A DNA stretch of 43,840 bases, from assembly GCA_025361645.1 (NCBI GenBank), contig JANYKI010000128.1, forward strand, positions 1 to 43,840, given 5' to 3'. Shown here in pieces: positions 1-9,532 of the stretch (its first letter is position 1; the number at the start of each line of letters is the position of its first letter). The stretch comes from Methanothrix sp. Its GTDB lineage: Archaea > Halobacteriota > Methanosarcinia > Methanotrichales > Methanotrichaceae. A model generated the notes under the pieces. It did not search any database. It was not told the origin of the DNA and saw only the letters and a list, made by a program, of their open reading frames with translations. The position numbers and the translations under genes are program-made.

Positions 1-247
1 CGAGTTCCACAAAAACAAGGATTGAAACGCCGTTGGGCAAGTGGTAGACGTAGAATGGGATAATCTCCGAGGGCGAGTTCCACAAAAACAAGGATTGAAA
101 CACATCACCGGATCTGCTAATCCTACAACGGCAGGCGCTCCGAGGGCGAGTTCCACAAAAACAAGGATTGAAACTTTCAGGAACAGAATGTGGAAAAACA
201 AGGGCAGTGACTCCGAGGGCGAGTTCCACAAAAACAAGGATTGAAAC
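1..247 (+). CRISPR. CRISPR array, leader-distal end (one partial and three full repeats, three 36-bp spacers); continues off the left edge
   Basis: Repeat CTCCGAGGGCGAGTTCCACAAAAACAAGGATTGAAAC (37 bp) is identical at 65-101, 138-174 and 211-247, with the last 28 nt of a repeat at 1-28. Spacers 29-64, 102-137 and 175-210 are each 36 bp. The ATTGAAAC 3' end suggests plus-strand orientation. Confidence 0.97.
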
Positions 248-429
248 GCCTTGTCACAGTCATAATTGGCCCGTCCGAGCAGCCTCCTCTTGATCATCTC
301 TTCCACCTCGCCGGGCCGGGCACCGAAGACCTCCGCCAGGATCTCCTTGGCCGTCTCCAGCTCCATGGCCCTGATGCTGACCGCCCGTCTGGGCTCGATC
401 GCTCTGCGCAGCTTCCAGGGCCAGCTCAT
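248..429 (-). CDS. Small hypothetical protein (MSWPWKLRRAIEPRRAVSIRAMELETAKEILAEVFGARPGEVEEMIKRRLLGRANYDCDKA...) whose frame runs into the CRISPR array
   Basis: ATG at 429-427 overlaps the upstream ORF stop (ATGA). The frame has no stop before the array and stays open to the window edge. Confidence 0.45.
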
Positions 430-659
430 GAATAGGCCTCCAGAGTTCTCTGGTTCTCCCTGGCCCGCGGGTGGGTTTTGGCCGTCAGCCTTGGAATTTC
501 ACGGGGGCCTTCTTCGAAGTAGAACACCCGGTCGGCATTCTGCACCAGGACCTCAAACCTGCGGTCCAGCCTGGATAGGATGGCGGAGGAGTTGCCGGTG
601 ACGTAGAGCACCTTGAACCGTTGCAGATTCAGGTTGCGGTTCAGGGCCTGGATAAACAT
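426..659 (-). CDS. Hypothetical protein, 77 aa
   Basis: ORF MFIQALNRNLNLQRFKVLYVTGNSSAILSRLDRR..., coupled by ATGA to the next minus-strand ORF. Confidence 0.5.
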   Translation of the reverse strand: MFIQALNRNLNLQRFKVLYVTGNSSAILSRLDRRFEVLVQNADRVFYFEEGPREIPRLTAKTHPRARENQRTLEAYS

Positions 660-914
660 CTCCCTGGGAGCCGTCAGGGCATTGAAGGACCGGGGCCGGA
701 GGGGAGACTGTGGGAAGAAGCTCGAAGTCCATGCTTAAAGGCTGGAGCTACGGGGATATGAGGGCGAGCCGGGTGCGGGGCGAAAGTGATTGAAGAGACA
801 AAGAGCTAACCATAATAGCACTTGGCTGGAATGCATCCGAAGCCTATTAGGATGTGCAAAATTCTTCCGATCCCTCAAAAGCTTTTTCTTAAATCACATT
901 GACAATAAGTTGCT

Positions 915-1439
915 ATGGCGAATACCACTGGAGAATGGTTCGATAAGGGCAATGCATACTTTCTATCGGGCAAATATAGGGAGGCCATTAAGTGCTATGA
1001 CAAAGTTATCAAGATCGACCCCAAACGAGCATTAGTTTGGACGGGGAAAGGCCATGCTTTGAATTTATTAGGCAAATACAAAGATGCCATCGAATGTTAT
1101 GACAACGCTATCAAGATAAATTCGCAAGATTCGAATACATGGACTATGAAAGGCCTTTCTCTCAGTGGATTAGGCCAACGCGACGAAGCGATCAAGTGTT
1201 ATGAAGAGGCCATTAGGATAAATCCACGAAATGCTCTTGCCTGGAAAGGAAAAGGCTCTGCTCTTGGTCTATTGGGTAAAGACGATGAGGCTATTAAAGA
1301 CTTTGATAAGGCGATTGAGATAGACAAAAATGATGGTGAAGCCTGGTATGGCAAAGGCATCGGCCTTCAGAACCTTCATAGAGACTCTGAAGCTGAATCG
1401 GCATTTACTAAGGCGAAAGAGCTGGGATACAAATTTTAA
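915..1439 (+). CDS. Tetratricopeptide repeat protein
   Basis: Several ~34-aa TPR units (W..KG.AL..LGKY.DAIECYD.AI.I). Confidence 0.9.
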   Translation: MANTTGEWFDKGNAYFLSGKYREAIKCYDKVIKIDPKRALVWTGKGHALNLLGKYKDAIECYDNAIKINSQDSNTWTMKGLSLSGLGQRDEAIKCYEEAIRINPRNALAWKGKGSALGLLGKDDEAIKDFDKAIEIDKNDGEAWYGKGIGLQNLHRDSEAESAFTKAKELGYKF

Positions 1440-1481
1440 TCCAAATTTCATGTTCAAAGATCTGGATTTAAGAGATGCAAA

Positions 1482-2338
1482 ATGACAATTCTCGTGGGCT
1501 GCAGCGGCTGGTCTTATGATGATTGGGGGGGAAATTTTACCCAATGGAGCTGGCCAAAAGGAAGGGCAATTGGTTCTCTTACTATGCCCTGTTCTTAAAC
1601 ACCGTAGAGATCAACAGCACCTTCTACCGGCCGCCGGGCGAGCTGCAGGTTCAGTCTTGGATAAAGAATGCCAAGGATTTGAAGGGCTTTGAGTACTCCG
1701 TCAAAGTGCCCCAGCTCGTCACTCACAAGGCGCTCGTGGAGGGAGACCCGGAGAAGGCCATCTTCTGGGCTACCTCCTTCGAGAAGACCTGCGTGAAGCA
1801 CCTGGCAAAAGCAGGTCTTTTGGGCGGCGTGCTGCTACAGCTATCCCCCTACTTCAAGAATGAAGCCTCCGCTCTCGCCACGCTGAAAGGTGTTCTGGAT
1901 GCCGTTTCTCATGAAGAGTACAACTACGCCGTCGAGTTTCGGCATCGGAGCTGGCTGGACGATAGCCGCAAGGATATAGATCCTGTAACGCTGGAGGCTC
2001 TGAGTGATAGAAATGTCGCCAACGTCCTGATCGATGGCCTTGGGCATCATGCAGGCAAGGAGCAGACTGCGGATCATGCCTACGTGCGCTTCCATGGCCG
2101 GAACTACGATATCTGGTATAGTATAAGGGCGAGGAGGGAGGACGACCACAGGCTGAATAGATATGACTATCTCTACAAGAAGGAGCAACTTGAGACCTGG
2201 GTGCCTCGCATCAAGGAGGCCGAACTGAAGGCCGCCAAGGCGAGGGTGTACTTCAACAACCATTGCTCGATCCAAGTCTGTGAGGAACGCTTTTCTGCTC
2301 TGTGATCCTTGTATCCACGGCAAAAGCCCGGGGGGAAC
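1482..2338 (+). pseudogene. DUF72 (YecE-like) family gene disrupted by two apparent frameshifts
   Basis: MTILVGCSGWSYDDW from ATG 1482 is in a different frame from GKFYPMELAKRKGNWFSYYALFLNTVEINSTFYRPP (ORF 1523-2305); the shift falls in a G7 tract. Near 2264 an extra T shifts the expected HARSKSVRNAFLLCD end. Confidence 0.75.
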
Positions 2339-2343
2339 CTGCA

Positions 2344-2814
2344 ATGATGAACTCAATTAATAGAAAAGCAACATTAATGGCCCTTGCACTCATAAGTTTA
2401 CTGCCTCTAGCGATAACGGGAGACTGCCTGGCGAGCCCGGAGGGGCAGATGAATGTCAACGCCTCCGGGCCGGCACGGATGTTTCCAGAGTCTCCCGTTG
2501 TCGTGAATGACGGTGGCCTGGACGAGGCGCTCAAGATCTACTCGCCTTTTGTTTTGGACTGCTGGGAGATAGGCTGCCGGCCCTGCCAGCTTATCGAGCC
2601 AAAGATAGACAAAATGGCGGAAGATTTTAAGGGCCGGATCGTATTCGCAAAGCTTTGTATCGATCGAAATCCCATAACTATGAGCAAGTATGGGGTATCA
2701 AGAACTCCAACCCTGCTTGTCTTCGAAAACGGCACTCTCGTGTATAAGCAGGTGGGCAATTATCCCCAAGAGGAGCTGGAGCACATAATTCTGACCGTCC
2801 TGCATATGCGATGA
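2344..2814 (+). CDS. Secreted thioredoxin-like protein
   Basis: Signal-peptide-like N-terminus (MMNSINRKATLMALALISLLPLAITGDCLA), GCRPCQLIEPKIDKMAEDF active-site motif, cis-Pro region SRTPTLLVFENG. Confidence 0.85.
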   Translation: MMNSINRKATLMALALISLLPLAITGDCLASPEGQMNVNASGPARMFPESPVVVNDGGLDEALKIYSPFVLDCWEIGCRPCQLIEPKIDKMAEDFKGRIVFAKLCIDRNPITMSKYGVSRTPTLLVFENGTLVYKQVGNYPQEELEHIILTVLHMR

Positions 2815-2820
2815 GGTCGC

Positions 2821-3155
2821 TTACCCCTTGTAGTCCCCGCCCATCAGCTCGCGAATGCGCTGTGCGATCTTGTGGCCATGCAACTTCGGCTCACGCCCCT
2901 CTCGCATCTCTCTATGGGCCAGCAGGGCAATAACCGCGACCGTTTCATTCCGATCTTCCGTGGGAATGATGGGGACGCCATAGTCCACAGCCACGGAAAT
3001 CATTGCTCCGCGAATAGATCCGGCATTCATCTAAGTGGTGTAAAGATCCCTGCCCTCTAAAATCAAAACCGGCCGCTCGTAAGTCCTGGCCAAATCCGCA
3101 ATCTGCCGGAATAAGTTTCTCTCCGGATCGATAATCGAGGCCACAATATGGAGCC
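2821..3155 (-). pseudogene. ERCC4/Hef-type nuclease domain, N-terminally truncated, with an in-frame TAG
   Basis: SIIDPERNLFRQIADLARTYERPVLILEGRDLYTT-TAG-MNAGSIRGAMISVAVDYGVPIIPTEDRNETVAVIALLAHREMREG. Same frame across the TAG at 3033-3031. Confidence 0.7.
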
Positions 3156-3570
3156 GGCCCAGAAGCATTTCCAGGTGGTGCTGAAGATGGAGGCACCCGA
3201 GGAGCGGCGCAGTCTGGCCAGAAATGGGCTCTCGAAGATTGCGGCCCGAGAGCTCAAGGCCCGTGGGCCACGCATGGATGCGGTCTTCTATCTGCTGGAT
3301 GCCATGCGGCTGTTTCGCGGCAAGTCGCTGCAGGAGATCCAGGAGATGACCTTCGAGATCGGCATGCTGGGCAAGTACGGGCTGGATATCAACGATCCTC
3401 AGGAGAGCCACGTCCTGCGGACGCTGCCGGGGAGGACCTCTTCTGCGCTGCAGCTCATCTGCATCATGTATGCCGGCTTCAAGAGGATCGAGCCGGGGAT
3501 GGATATCGGGGTGGACTTGGGCGAGGAGTGGGGGATGGCGGATAGGGTGGAGAGAGAGGAAGGCCCATAA
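3148..3570 (+). pseudogene. C-terminal fragment of a conserved hypothetical protein
   Basis: FEIGMLGKYGLDINDPQESHVLRTLPGRTSSALQLICIMYAGFKRIEPGMDIGVDLGEEW looks like the end of a larger protein; it starts abruptly at the junction with the ERCC4 remnant. Confidence 0.5.
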
Positions 3571-3965
3571 GGTGGACTCACGGGAGCTGGCCAGGGATGC
3601 CCGATCCCTGCACAAGGCCGCCCGTGCACCCGCAGCTCGCCCCTAGGGCAAGGGCTGCAAGGGGGAAGGCGCGACCCTGGCACAGGCCGAGGCCCTCAAG
3701 CCCCAGGCCCGCCGGGAGGACCTGACTGTGTGGGAGATGAAGAGCCATCCCTCGCACCCGTGCCCCTGGGCCCGCTTGCCCGTTGCAGCATCATGCAATT
3801 GAGTTTGACACGCGCGGCGAGCTTGGAGCTTTGCATCTGTTGCAGAAGGGCAAGACCAAAGAGGTACGCATAAACCTGATCGAGAAGAAACTGCTTTAAA
3901 TTTGGGCGAAAAAGCCATATCCCATTGACGGCATAGATCACCGACAATTCTCATGGAGGATCCAG

Positions 3966-4328
3966 ATGGTTATAGAAAGCGAATTCAGAGGTAAATGGAA
4001 AGTCATCGAAGCCGTGGATATGGTGGAAGATTATCTCAGCCAATCTCCTGACCCACATCTTCTGATAATAGTGGATGAAAAAAACGAGATAACAGGAAGC
4101 TATCAGTTTGGCACCCAGGATGGCTACATCGATGGCCTATTCGAGAAGGATGAAGAATGTCTGAAGTTGATTTTCTCCTTTGAAGGCTGGGACGAGGCAG
4201 ATCTGGTAAACGGCTCTGGAACTTTCTCGGTTGAATCCGGGGACACGTATCTCTTGACGATGAACTACGAAAATGGCAATACTTTCAGCTTCAGATGCCA
4301 GGCAACACAGAACGATCTTACTAACTAG
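3966..4328 (+). CDS. Hypothetical protein, 120 aa
   Basis: ORF MVIESEFRGKWKVIEAVDMVEDYL...; overlapping antisense ORFs look low-complexity. Confidence 0.6.
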   Translation: MVIESEFRGKWKVIEAVDMVEDYLSQSPDPHLLIIVDEKNEITGSYQFGTQDGYIDGLFEKDEECLKLIFSFEGWDEADLVNGSGTFSVESGDTYLLTMNYENGNTFSFRCQATQNDLTN

Positions 4329-4366
4329 TATCGATCCGATTACATCGCTTACGAAGGTTCGAATAC

Positions 4367-7300
4367 ATGCAGGTCTTACACTCTCTCTGGGACACGGAAA
4401 CTTTCTACATATGGGCCGAATCCTCAGCTTTGCCCCTCTCTGTCGGCAAATCAGATGGTCGCAGGAAAAAGCATCCATCGTCTCATCTCCATCCCTTTGC
4501 CCTGCCCGGTGTAGAGCTCAAGAAGCTTTTTTCACAGATATTACCCAGGGGCGGCGACGGCTGCCGGGTGGAAGCACTGTCTCTTCGCCTTCCTGCAGGT
4601 ATTTCCGGACCTCTTCCTTCCCCCTGGCTTTTGCGGGAGGACTACCTATCTGAAAAACCATCTCTACTGGGCACCTACTCCGTCCCGACCCTGGCCCTGG
4701 AACCCGGCCCCGCCCTCGATCTTCTCCTGGAATTGCCCATCCATCCACCTTTTGGCACAGCTTATGCAAACTCCCTGCTCTTCTGGTCACAGCTGGCCCT
4801 CTTTTCTCTGGAGCTAGTATCGCGTGAGCAGTTTGTGCCCGCCGTCCGGAAAAGCAGAGCCCTCTGGAATGCGGTGATTGACGAGCCGGATCAAGAGCGT
4901 CTCAATATCTTCAGCAGGTCCCTGCCGCCCAGTTGTCGTGGTCTGTCGCCCCTGCCTCTCCCATCGCCTGAACAGGCCCCGATGGCCACCCCCTCCCGCC
5001 TGGTCCACAGCTTCGTGAACATCGCTGTGGACGCACTGGTGCATAGCAGCCTGAACGGGGTCAGTCTCCTGCCTGCTAAGCGAGGCCGCAAGCCCAAGAT
5101 TGTCCCACTGCCGATTCAATTCCTCTCCGCCCTCACCTGCCAGGAGACGGACCTGTCTGCCTCTGCCCCGGATCTGGCCTCCTTCTCTTTAAAGATGGAC
5201 GCCTGGACGGCACAAATCCATCCAAAAATTGAGGACGTTCCTTTTCGCACCTGCTTTCGCCTGGAAGCACCAGGACTTGAAAAAGCCGCCTGGTGTCTCG
5301 CCTTCTTCCTCCAGGCCAAGGATGACAGAAGCCTGCTGGTTCCGGCAAAAGAGGTATGGCAGACCAAATCTCGTGCCCTCACCTTCCTCAAGAAACGGCT
5401 CAAAAATCCTCAAGAGCAACTCCTGGCCGACCTTGGCAAAGCATCTAGGGTCGTTCCTCTGATGGAGAAGTGCCTGGAGAGCGCCCGCCCCACCGGCCTG
5501 GAGATGCAAACCGAGGAGGCCTATTCCTTCCTGCGGGAGTCGGCTCCTCTCCTGGAGCAGAATGGTTTCGGGGTGCTGCTGCCCTCCTGGTGGGAGAAGC
5601 CCGATTCGCGCCTGGGCATAAAGCTGCAGCTCAAAGGTGCGGTTAAAAAAGAGGGCCAGGTCGGCCCGGCCTTCTTCGGGCTCGACTCTCTGGTCAGTTA
5701 CGACTGGCAGCTCTCCTTAGGCGGCGATATCCTCACCAAGGCCGAATTCGCCGAGCTGTCCCGCCTCAAGGTCCCCCTCATCCAGATAAGGGGTGAGTGG
5801 ATGGAGCTTCGCTCCACAGAGATCGAGGCCGCCATTGCCTTCTTCCAGAAGAACCAGGACAGAGAGATGACCCTGGCTGAGGCTCTGCGCCTGGGCCAAA
5901 GCCTTCCCGGCCAGAGTCTTCCCGATGTTGATTCAACCCTACCCGTTCTCGGTGTTCAGGCAGAGGGCCAGATCGAACAAATGCTTAACGCCCTGGCCAA
6001 TCCCGGCAGTCTGGAGGAGGTCTTGCCGCCCCAAGAGTTCCAGGGCACACTACGCCCTTACCAGCTGCGGGGCGTCTCCTGGCTGGAATACCTGCACAGG
6101 ATAGGTCTCGGAGCCTGTCTGGCGGACGATATGGGCCTGGGAAAGACTGTGGAGCTGATAGCTTTTCTCCTGCGTGAACGAGAGCATGAAGATAGGTCCA
6201 AAGACCCCCTCCAGCCGGCTCTTCTCATCTGTCCCATGTCCGTGGCCGGCAACTGGCAAAAGGAGCTGGAGCGTTTTGCCCCCAGCCTGCGGGTCCTGGT
6301 GCATCATGGCCACAATCGTCTCACAGGTCCCGGCTTCCTGCAAGAGGCAACAAAGAACGACGTGGTCATCACCACTTATGCTCTCGCCCAGAGAGACGAG
6401 GAGCATCTGTCTGCCGTCACCTGGAGCCATTTGATCCTGGATGAGGCCCAGAATATCAAGAACCAGGCCGCTCGGCAGACCCAGTCCATAAAACGGCTCC
6501 ATTCAGGGCAGAAGATCGCTCTCACCGGAACCCCAGTCGAGAACAGGCTCTCCGAGCTATGGTCTATCATGGATTTTCTCAATCCCGGCTACCTGGGGTC
6601 TTTTCAATCTTTCCGCAAGAATTTCGTGCTGCCAATTGAAAAATACAAAAATAAGAGCTGCTCCGAGACGCTGCGCTCCATAATTCAACCTTTTGTCCTG
6701 CGTCGGCTCAAGACCGATCCAACCGTTATCCAGGATCTGCCTGAGAAGATGGAGATGCGGGTCAACTACAATCTCACCGCTGAGCAGGCATCGCTTTATG
6801 CCGCCGTGGTCGAGGAGATGCTCAGCCGCATAGAATCGCTGGACGGCATAGAGCGCAGAGGTATGATCCTGGCCGCTCTGACCAAGCTGAAGCAGATCTG
6901 TAACCACCCTGCCCTCTTCTTGCAGGACGGAAGTGCTCTGGCGGGCCGTTCAGGAAAGCTCTCCCGTCTGGAGGAGATGCTTTATGAGGTCTTAGCCGGT
7001 GGCGACAAGGCCTTGATCTTCACCCAGTATGCCGGAATGGGGGCCATGCTCAGACACCATCTTCAGGAGAAGCTGGGAGTCGAGGCCCTGTTCTTGCACG
7101 GAGGAACCTCCCGAAAGCAGAGAGATGATATGGTCCAGAGGTTCCAGGCGGGTGGATCGCCCATATTCATACTCTCTTTAAAGGCGGGCGGCTCTGGCCT
7201 CAACCTGACCCGAGCGAGTCACGTCTTTCACTTTGATCGATGGTGGAACCCTGCCGTGGAAAATCAGGCAACCGATCGCGCCTTTCGTATCGGTCAGAAG

Positions 7301-7501
7301 AAGAACGTCTTTGTCCACAAGTTCGTGTGTCTCGGCACTCTGGAAGAGCAGATAGACCGGATGATCGAGCAGAAGAAGGCCCTGGCTGAATCGGTAATAG
7401 GGACTGGTGAGTCCTGGCTGACGGAGCTTTCCAATGAGGCGTTAAGAGATATGCTCTCCTTGCGGCGGGATGCCGTAAGTAGCGAGGATGATGATAAATG
7501 A
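4367..7501 (+). CDS. SNF2/RapA-like DEAD-box helicase
   Basis: LRPYQLRGVSWLEYLHRIGLGACLADDMGLGKTVE, ILDEAQNIKN, LTGTPVENRLSELWSIMDFLNPG, SLKAGGSGLNLTRASHVFHFDRWWNPAVENQATDRAFRIGQ. Confidence 0.97.
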   Translation: MQVLHSLWDTETFYIWAESSALPLSVGKSDGRRKKHPSSHLHPFALPGVELKKLFSQILPRGGDGCRVEALSLRLPAGISGPLPSPWLLREDYLSEKPSLLGTYSVPTLALEPGPALDLLLELPIHPPFGTAYANSLLFWSQLALFSLELVSREQFVPAVRKSRALWNAVIDEPDQERLNIFSRSLPPSCRGLSPLPLPSPEQAPMATPSRLVHSFVNIAVDALVHSSLNGVSLLPAKRGRKPKIVPLPIQFLSALTCQETDLSASAPDLASFSLKMDAWTAQIHPKIEDVPFRTCFRLEAPGLEKAAWCLAFFLQAKDDRSLLVPAKEVWQTKSRALTFLKKRLKNPQEQLLADLGKASRVVPLMEKCLESARPTGLEMQTEEAYSFLRESAPLLEQNGFGVLLPSWWEKPDSRLGIKLQLKGAVKKEGQVGPAFFGLDSLVSYDWQLSLGGDILTKAEFAELSRLKVPLIQIRGEWMELRSTEIEAAIAFFQKNQDREMTLAEALRLGQSLPGQSLPDVDSTLPVLGVQAEGQIEQMLNALANPGSLEEVLPPQEFQGTLRPYQLRGVSWLEYLHRIGLGACLADDMGLGKTVELIAFLLREREHEDRSKDPLQPALLICPMSVAGNWQKELERFAPSLRVLVHHGHNRLTGPGFLQEATKNDVVITTYALAQRDEEHLSAVTWSHLILDEAQNIKNQAARQTQSIKRLHSGQKIALTGTPVENRLSELWSIMDFLNPGYLGSFQSFRKNFVLPIEKYKNKSCSETLRSIIQPFVLRRLKTDPTVIQDLPEKMEMRVNYNLTAEQASLYAAVVEEMLSRIESLDGIERRGMILAALTKLKQICNHPALFLQDGSALAGRSGKLSRLEEMLYEVLAGGDKALIFTQYAGMGAMLRHHLQEKLGVEALFLHGGTSRKQRDDMVQRFQAGGSPIFILSLKAGGSGLNLTRASHVFHFDRWWNPAVENQATDRAFRIGQKKNVFVHKFVCLGTLEEQIDRMIEQKKALAESVIGTGESWLTELSNEALRDMLSLRRDAVSSEDDDK

Positions 7502-8391
7502 GCCCTTATTGGAATTACTACGAAAAGACTTCGCCAAAGGCGGTCAAGAACGGCCTGAAGGCCAAGAGTAAGCGTGGCTCCATCGGAGAGACCTGGTGGT
7601 CAAAACGATGGGTCAGTGTTCTTGAGTCCTTCGATATGGGCGCCAGGCTCTCGCGTGGTAAAAGCTATGCCCGAAAAGGCCAGGTCATCTCCATCGATAT
7701 CGAGCCGGGAGTGGTGCAGGCCCGTGTGCAGGGCTCATTTGCGAAGCCCTATGATGTATCGATAAAACTGGTACCCCTATCATCGCAAGAGTGGGAGAAA
7801 GCCATAGCTGCCATGGCCTCTAAAGCGGTATTCTCAGCCCGCCTGCTCTCCGGGGAGATGCCGCAAACAATCGAGGAAGCATTTTCCGATTGCGGCATAT
7901 CTCTCTTTCCCAGGAAGGGCGCGGATCTGTTGACGGATTGCTCCTGTCCGGATTGGTCCAACCCCTGCAAGCACATAGCTGCCGTCTATTATCTCTTGGC
8001 TGAGCAGTTCGATCATGATCCTTTTCTCATCTTCAAGCTTAGGGGCAAATCCAAAGAGGAGATCGTCGAGGCCCTGCGTAGTTTCCGTTCTGCCGGGGCG
8101 AAAGAAGAATCCGAGCGCTCTCGCTCTCCCGATTCTGTCTCTGTCTCCCTCATCGAGGATAAGGCCAGGCCTCTGGAAGAGTGCCTGGATTGTTTCTGGC
8201 AAAAAGGAAGCGAGCTTGATTTGCTGGTGATCAATCCCAAGAGTCCGCCGGTGGAGAACGCAGTCCTAAAAATACTTGGAGAAGCCCCCATCTCCATTGG
8301 CCGGGCCAATTTGGCTGGCTTGCTCAAAAAGGCATACGTAATAGCAGGTCAGGCCGCACTCCAGAAGGCCGCGAGGGGAAGCGAAGATTAA
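7498..8391 (+). CDS. SWIM zinc-finger protein, partner of the SNF2 helicase
   Basis: CSCPDWSNPCKHIAAVYY (CxC...CxH SWIM motif); ATGA overlap with the helicase stop. Confidence 0.93.
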   Translation: MSPYWNYYEKTSPKAVKNGLKAKSKRGSIGETWWSKRWVSVLESFDMGARLSRGKSYARKGQVISIDIEPGVVQARVQGSFAKPYDVSIKLVPLSSQEWEKAIAAMASKAVFSARLLSGEMPQTIEEAFSDCGISLFPRKGADLLTDCSCPDWSNPCKHIAAVYYLLAEQFDHDPFLIFKLRGKSKEEIVEALRSFRSAGAKEESERSRSPDSVSVSLIEDKARPLEECLDCFWQKGSELDLLVINPKSPPVENAVLKILGEAPISIGRANLAGLLKKAYVIAGQAALQKAARGSED

Positions 8392-8495
8392 CGGTTTATC
8401 GCATTTTTTGGTCCTGACAAACTCTTCTTTGGACCGGCCACCGAGCAGCCTATAAATAGTTTGGAGAATATTACCGAACTTAAGGAGTGTATGAT

Positions 8496-9191
8496 ATGGG
8501 TTTCTTGGATCGTATGAGCACCGTTGTGCAGGCAAAGATGAACAAGATCATGGACAAGATCGAGGATCCCAGGGAGACCCTGGACGTGTCCTACGAAAAA
8601 CAGCTTCAGCTTCTGCAAAATGTTAAAAGGGGCGTAGCCGAGGTTACTACCTCCAAGAAGAGACTCGAGCTGCAAAAGGCCAAGCTGCAGATGAGCCTGG
8701 ACAAGCTGGACGGTCAGGCTAAAGAGGCATTGCAGGCGGGCCGCGAAGATCTGGCTCGAAAGGCTCTGGAGAACAAGGCCTCGCTGCAGGCGCAATCGGC
8801 CACGCTCGACCAGCAGATCGCCGACCTGCAAGACCAGCAGCAGAAACTCATGGACGCCGAGAGCCGCCTGGCCACCAAGGTGGAGTCCTTCCGCACCAAG
8901 AAGGAGACCATTAAAGCCCAGTATTCTGCAGCAGATGCCCAGGTAAAGATCACCGAATCCGTGACAGGCATCAGCGAGGAGATGGCCGATGTGGGCATGG
9001 CCGTACAGAGGGCAGAGGAGAAGACGGAAAATATGAAAGCCCGCTCGGCAGCCCTGGACGAGCTTCTCGAATCGGGAACATTAACCGATTACTCCGGCAG
9101 CGATGATCTGGACCGGGAACTTGCCAAAGTAAAGGCGCAGAGCAGCGTCAATGATATGCTGGCCAAAATGAAGGAGGAGATAAAGAAATGA
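8496..9191 (+). CDS. pspA: PspA/IM30 family protein
   Basis: MGFLDRMSTVVQAKMNKIMDKIEDPRETLDVSYEKQLQLLQNVKRGVAEV followed by a long coiled coil. Confidence 0.95.
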   Translation: MGFLDRMSTVVQAKMNKIMDKIEDPRETLDVSYEKQLQLLQNVKRGVAEVTTSKKRLELQKAKLQMSLDKLDGQAKEALQAGREDLARKALENKASLQAQSATLDQQIADLQDQQQKLMDAESRLATKVESFRTKKETIKAQYSAADAQVKITESVTGISEEMADVGMAVQRAEEKTENMKARSAALDELLESGTLTDYSGSDDLDRELAKVKAQSSVNDMLAKMKEEIKK

Positions 9192-9466
9192 TCATCAGGA
9201 TCTTAGGTGATGGGCAGTTTCGGCTGGACGACAATCTTGTGGACAGAGTAAACAAGATCGACAACAAAATTGTAAAACATGTCTCCCAGGGCAACAAGGA
9301 AGAGTATGCCAGGGATCTGGCCAATTTGATATCCACCATTAAAGAACTGGCCGAGCCCCTTGATCCGGTGGAGATCCTCCCCTCGGACATCATAATTCCT
9401 CAATCCGACATGTCATTTGAGGAGGCAAGGAAGGTGTTCTGCGACGAGGGCCTGATCAAGGGTTGA
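9188..9466 (+). CDS. PspAA-type protein
   Basis: MIIRILGDGQFRLDDNLVDRVNKIDNKIVKHV...; ATGA overlap with pspA. Confidence 0.8.
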   Translation: MIIRILGDGQFRLDDNLVDRVNKIDNKIVKHVSQGNKEEYARDLANLISTIKELAEPLDPVEILPSDIIIPQSDMSFEEARKVFCDEGLIKG

Positions 9467-9532
9467 GGGAAAATCAGATAGGTTAACCAGTGGCTAACGA
9501 CGTTTTCACCACGAAGATCACAAAGCTCAGAA

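Noticed and set aside
41-244. 67-aa plus-strand ORF
   Set aside because: It is composed of CRISPR repeats and spacers.
3031-3033. In-frame TAG in the ERCC4 fragment read as pyrrolysine
   Set aside because: The gene is also N-terminally truncated at ~3150, so it is more simply a pseudogene; no pyl genes are visible and the residue is not at a known Pyl-type active site.
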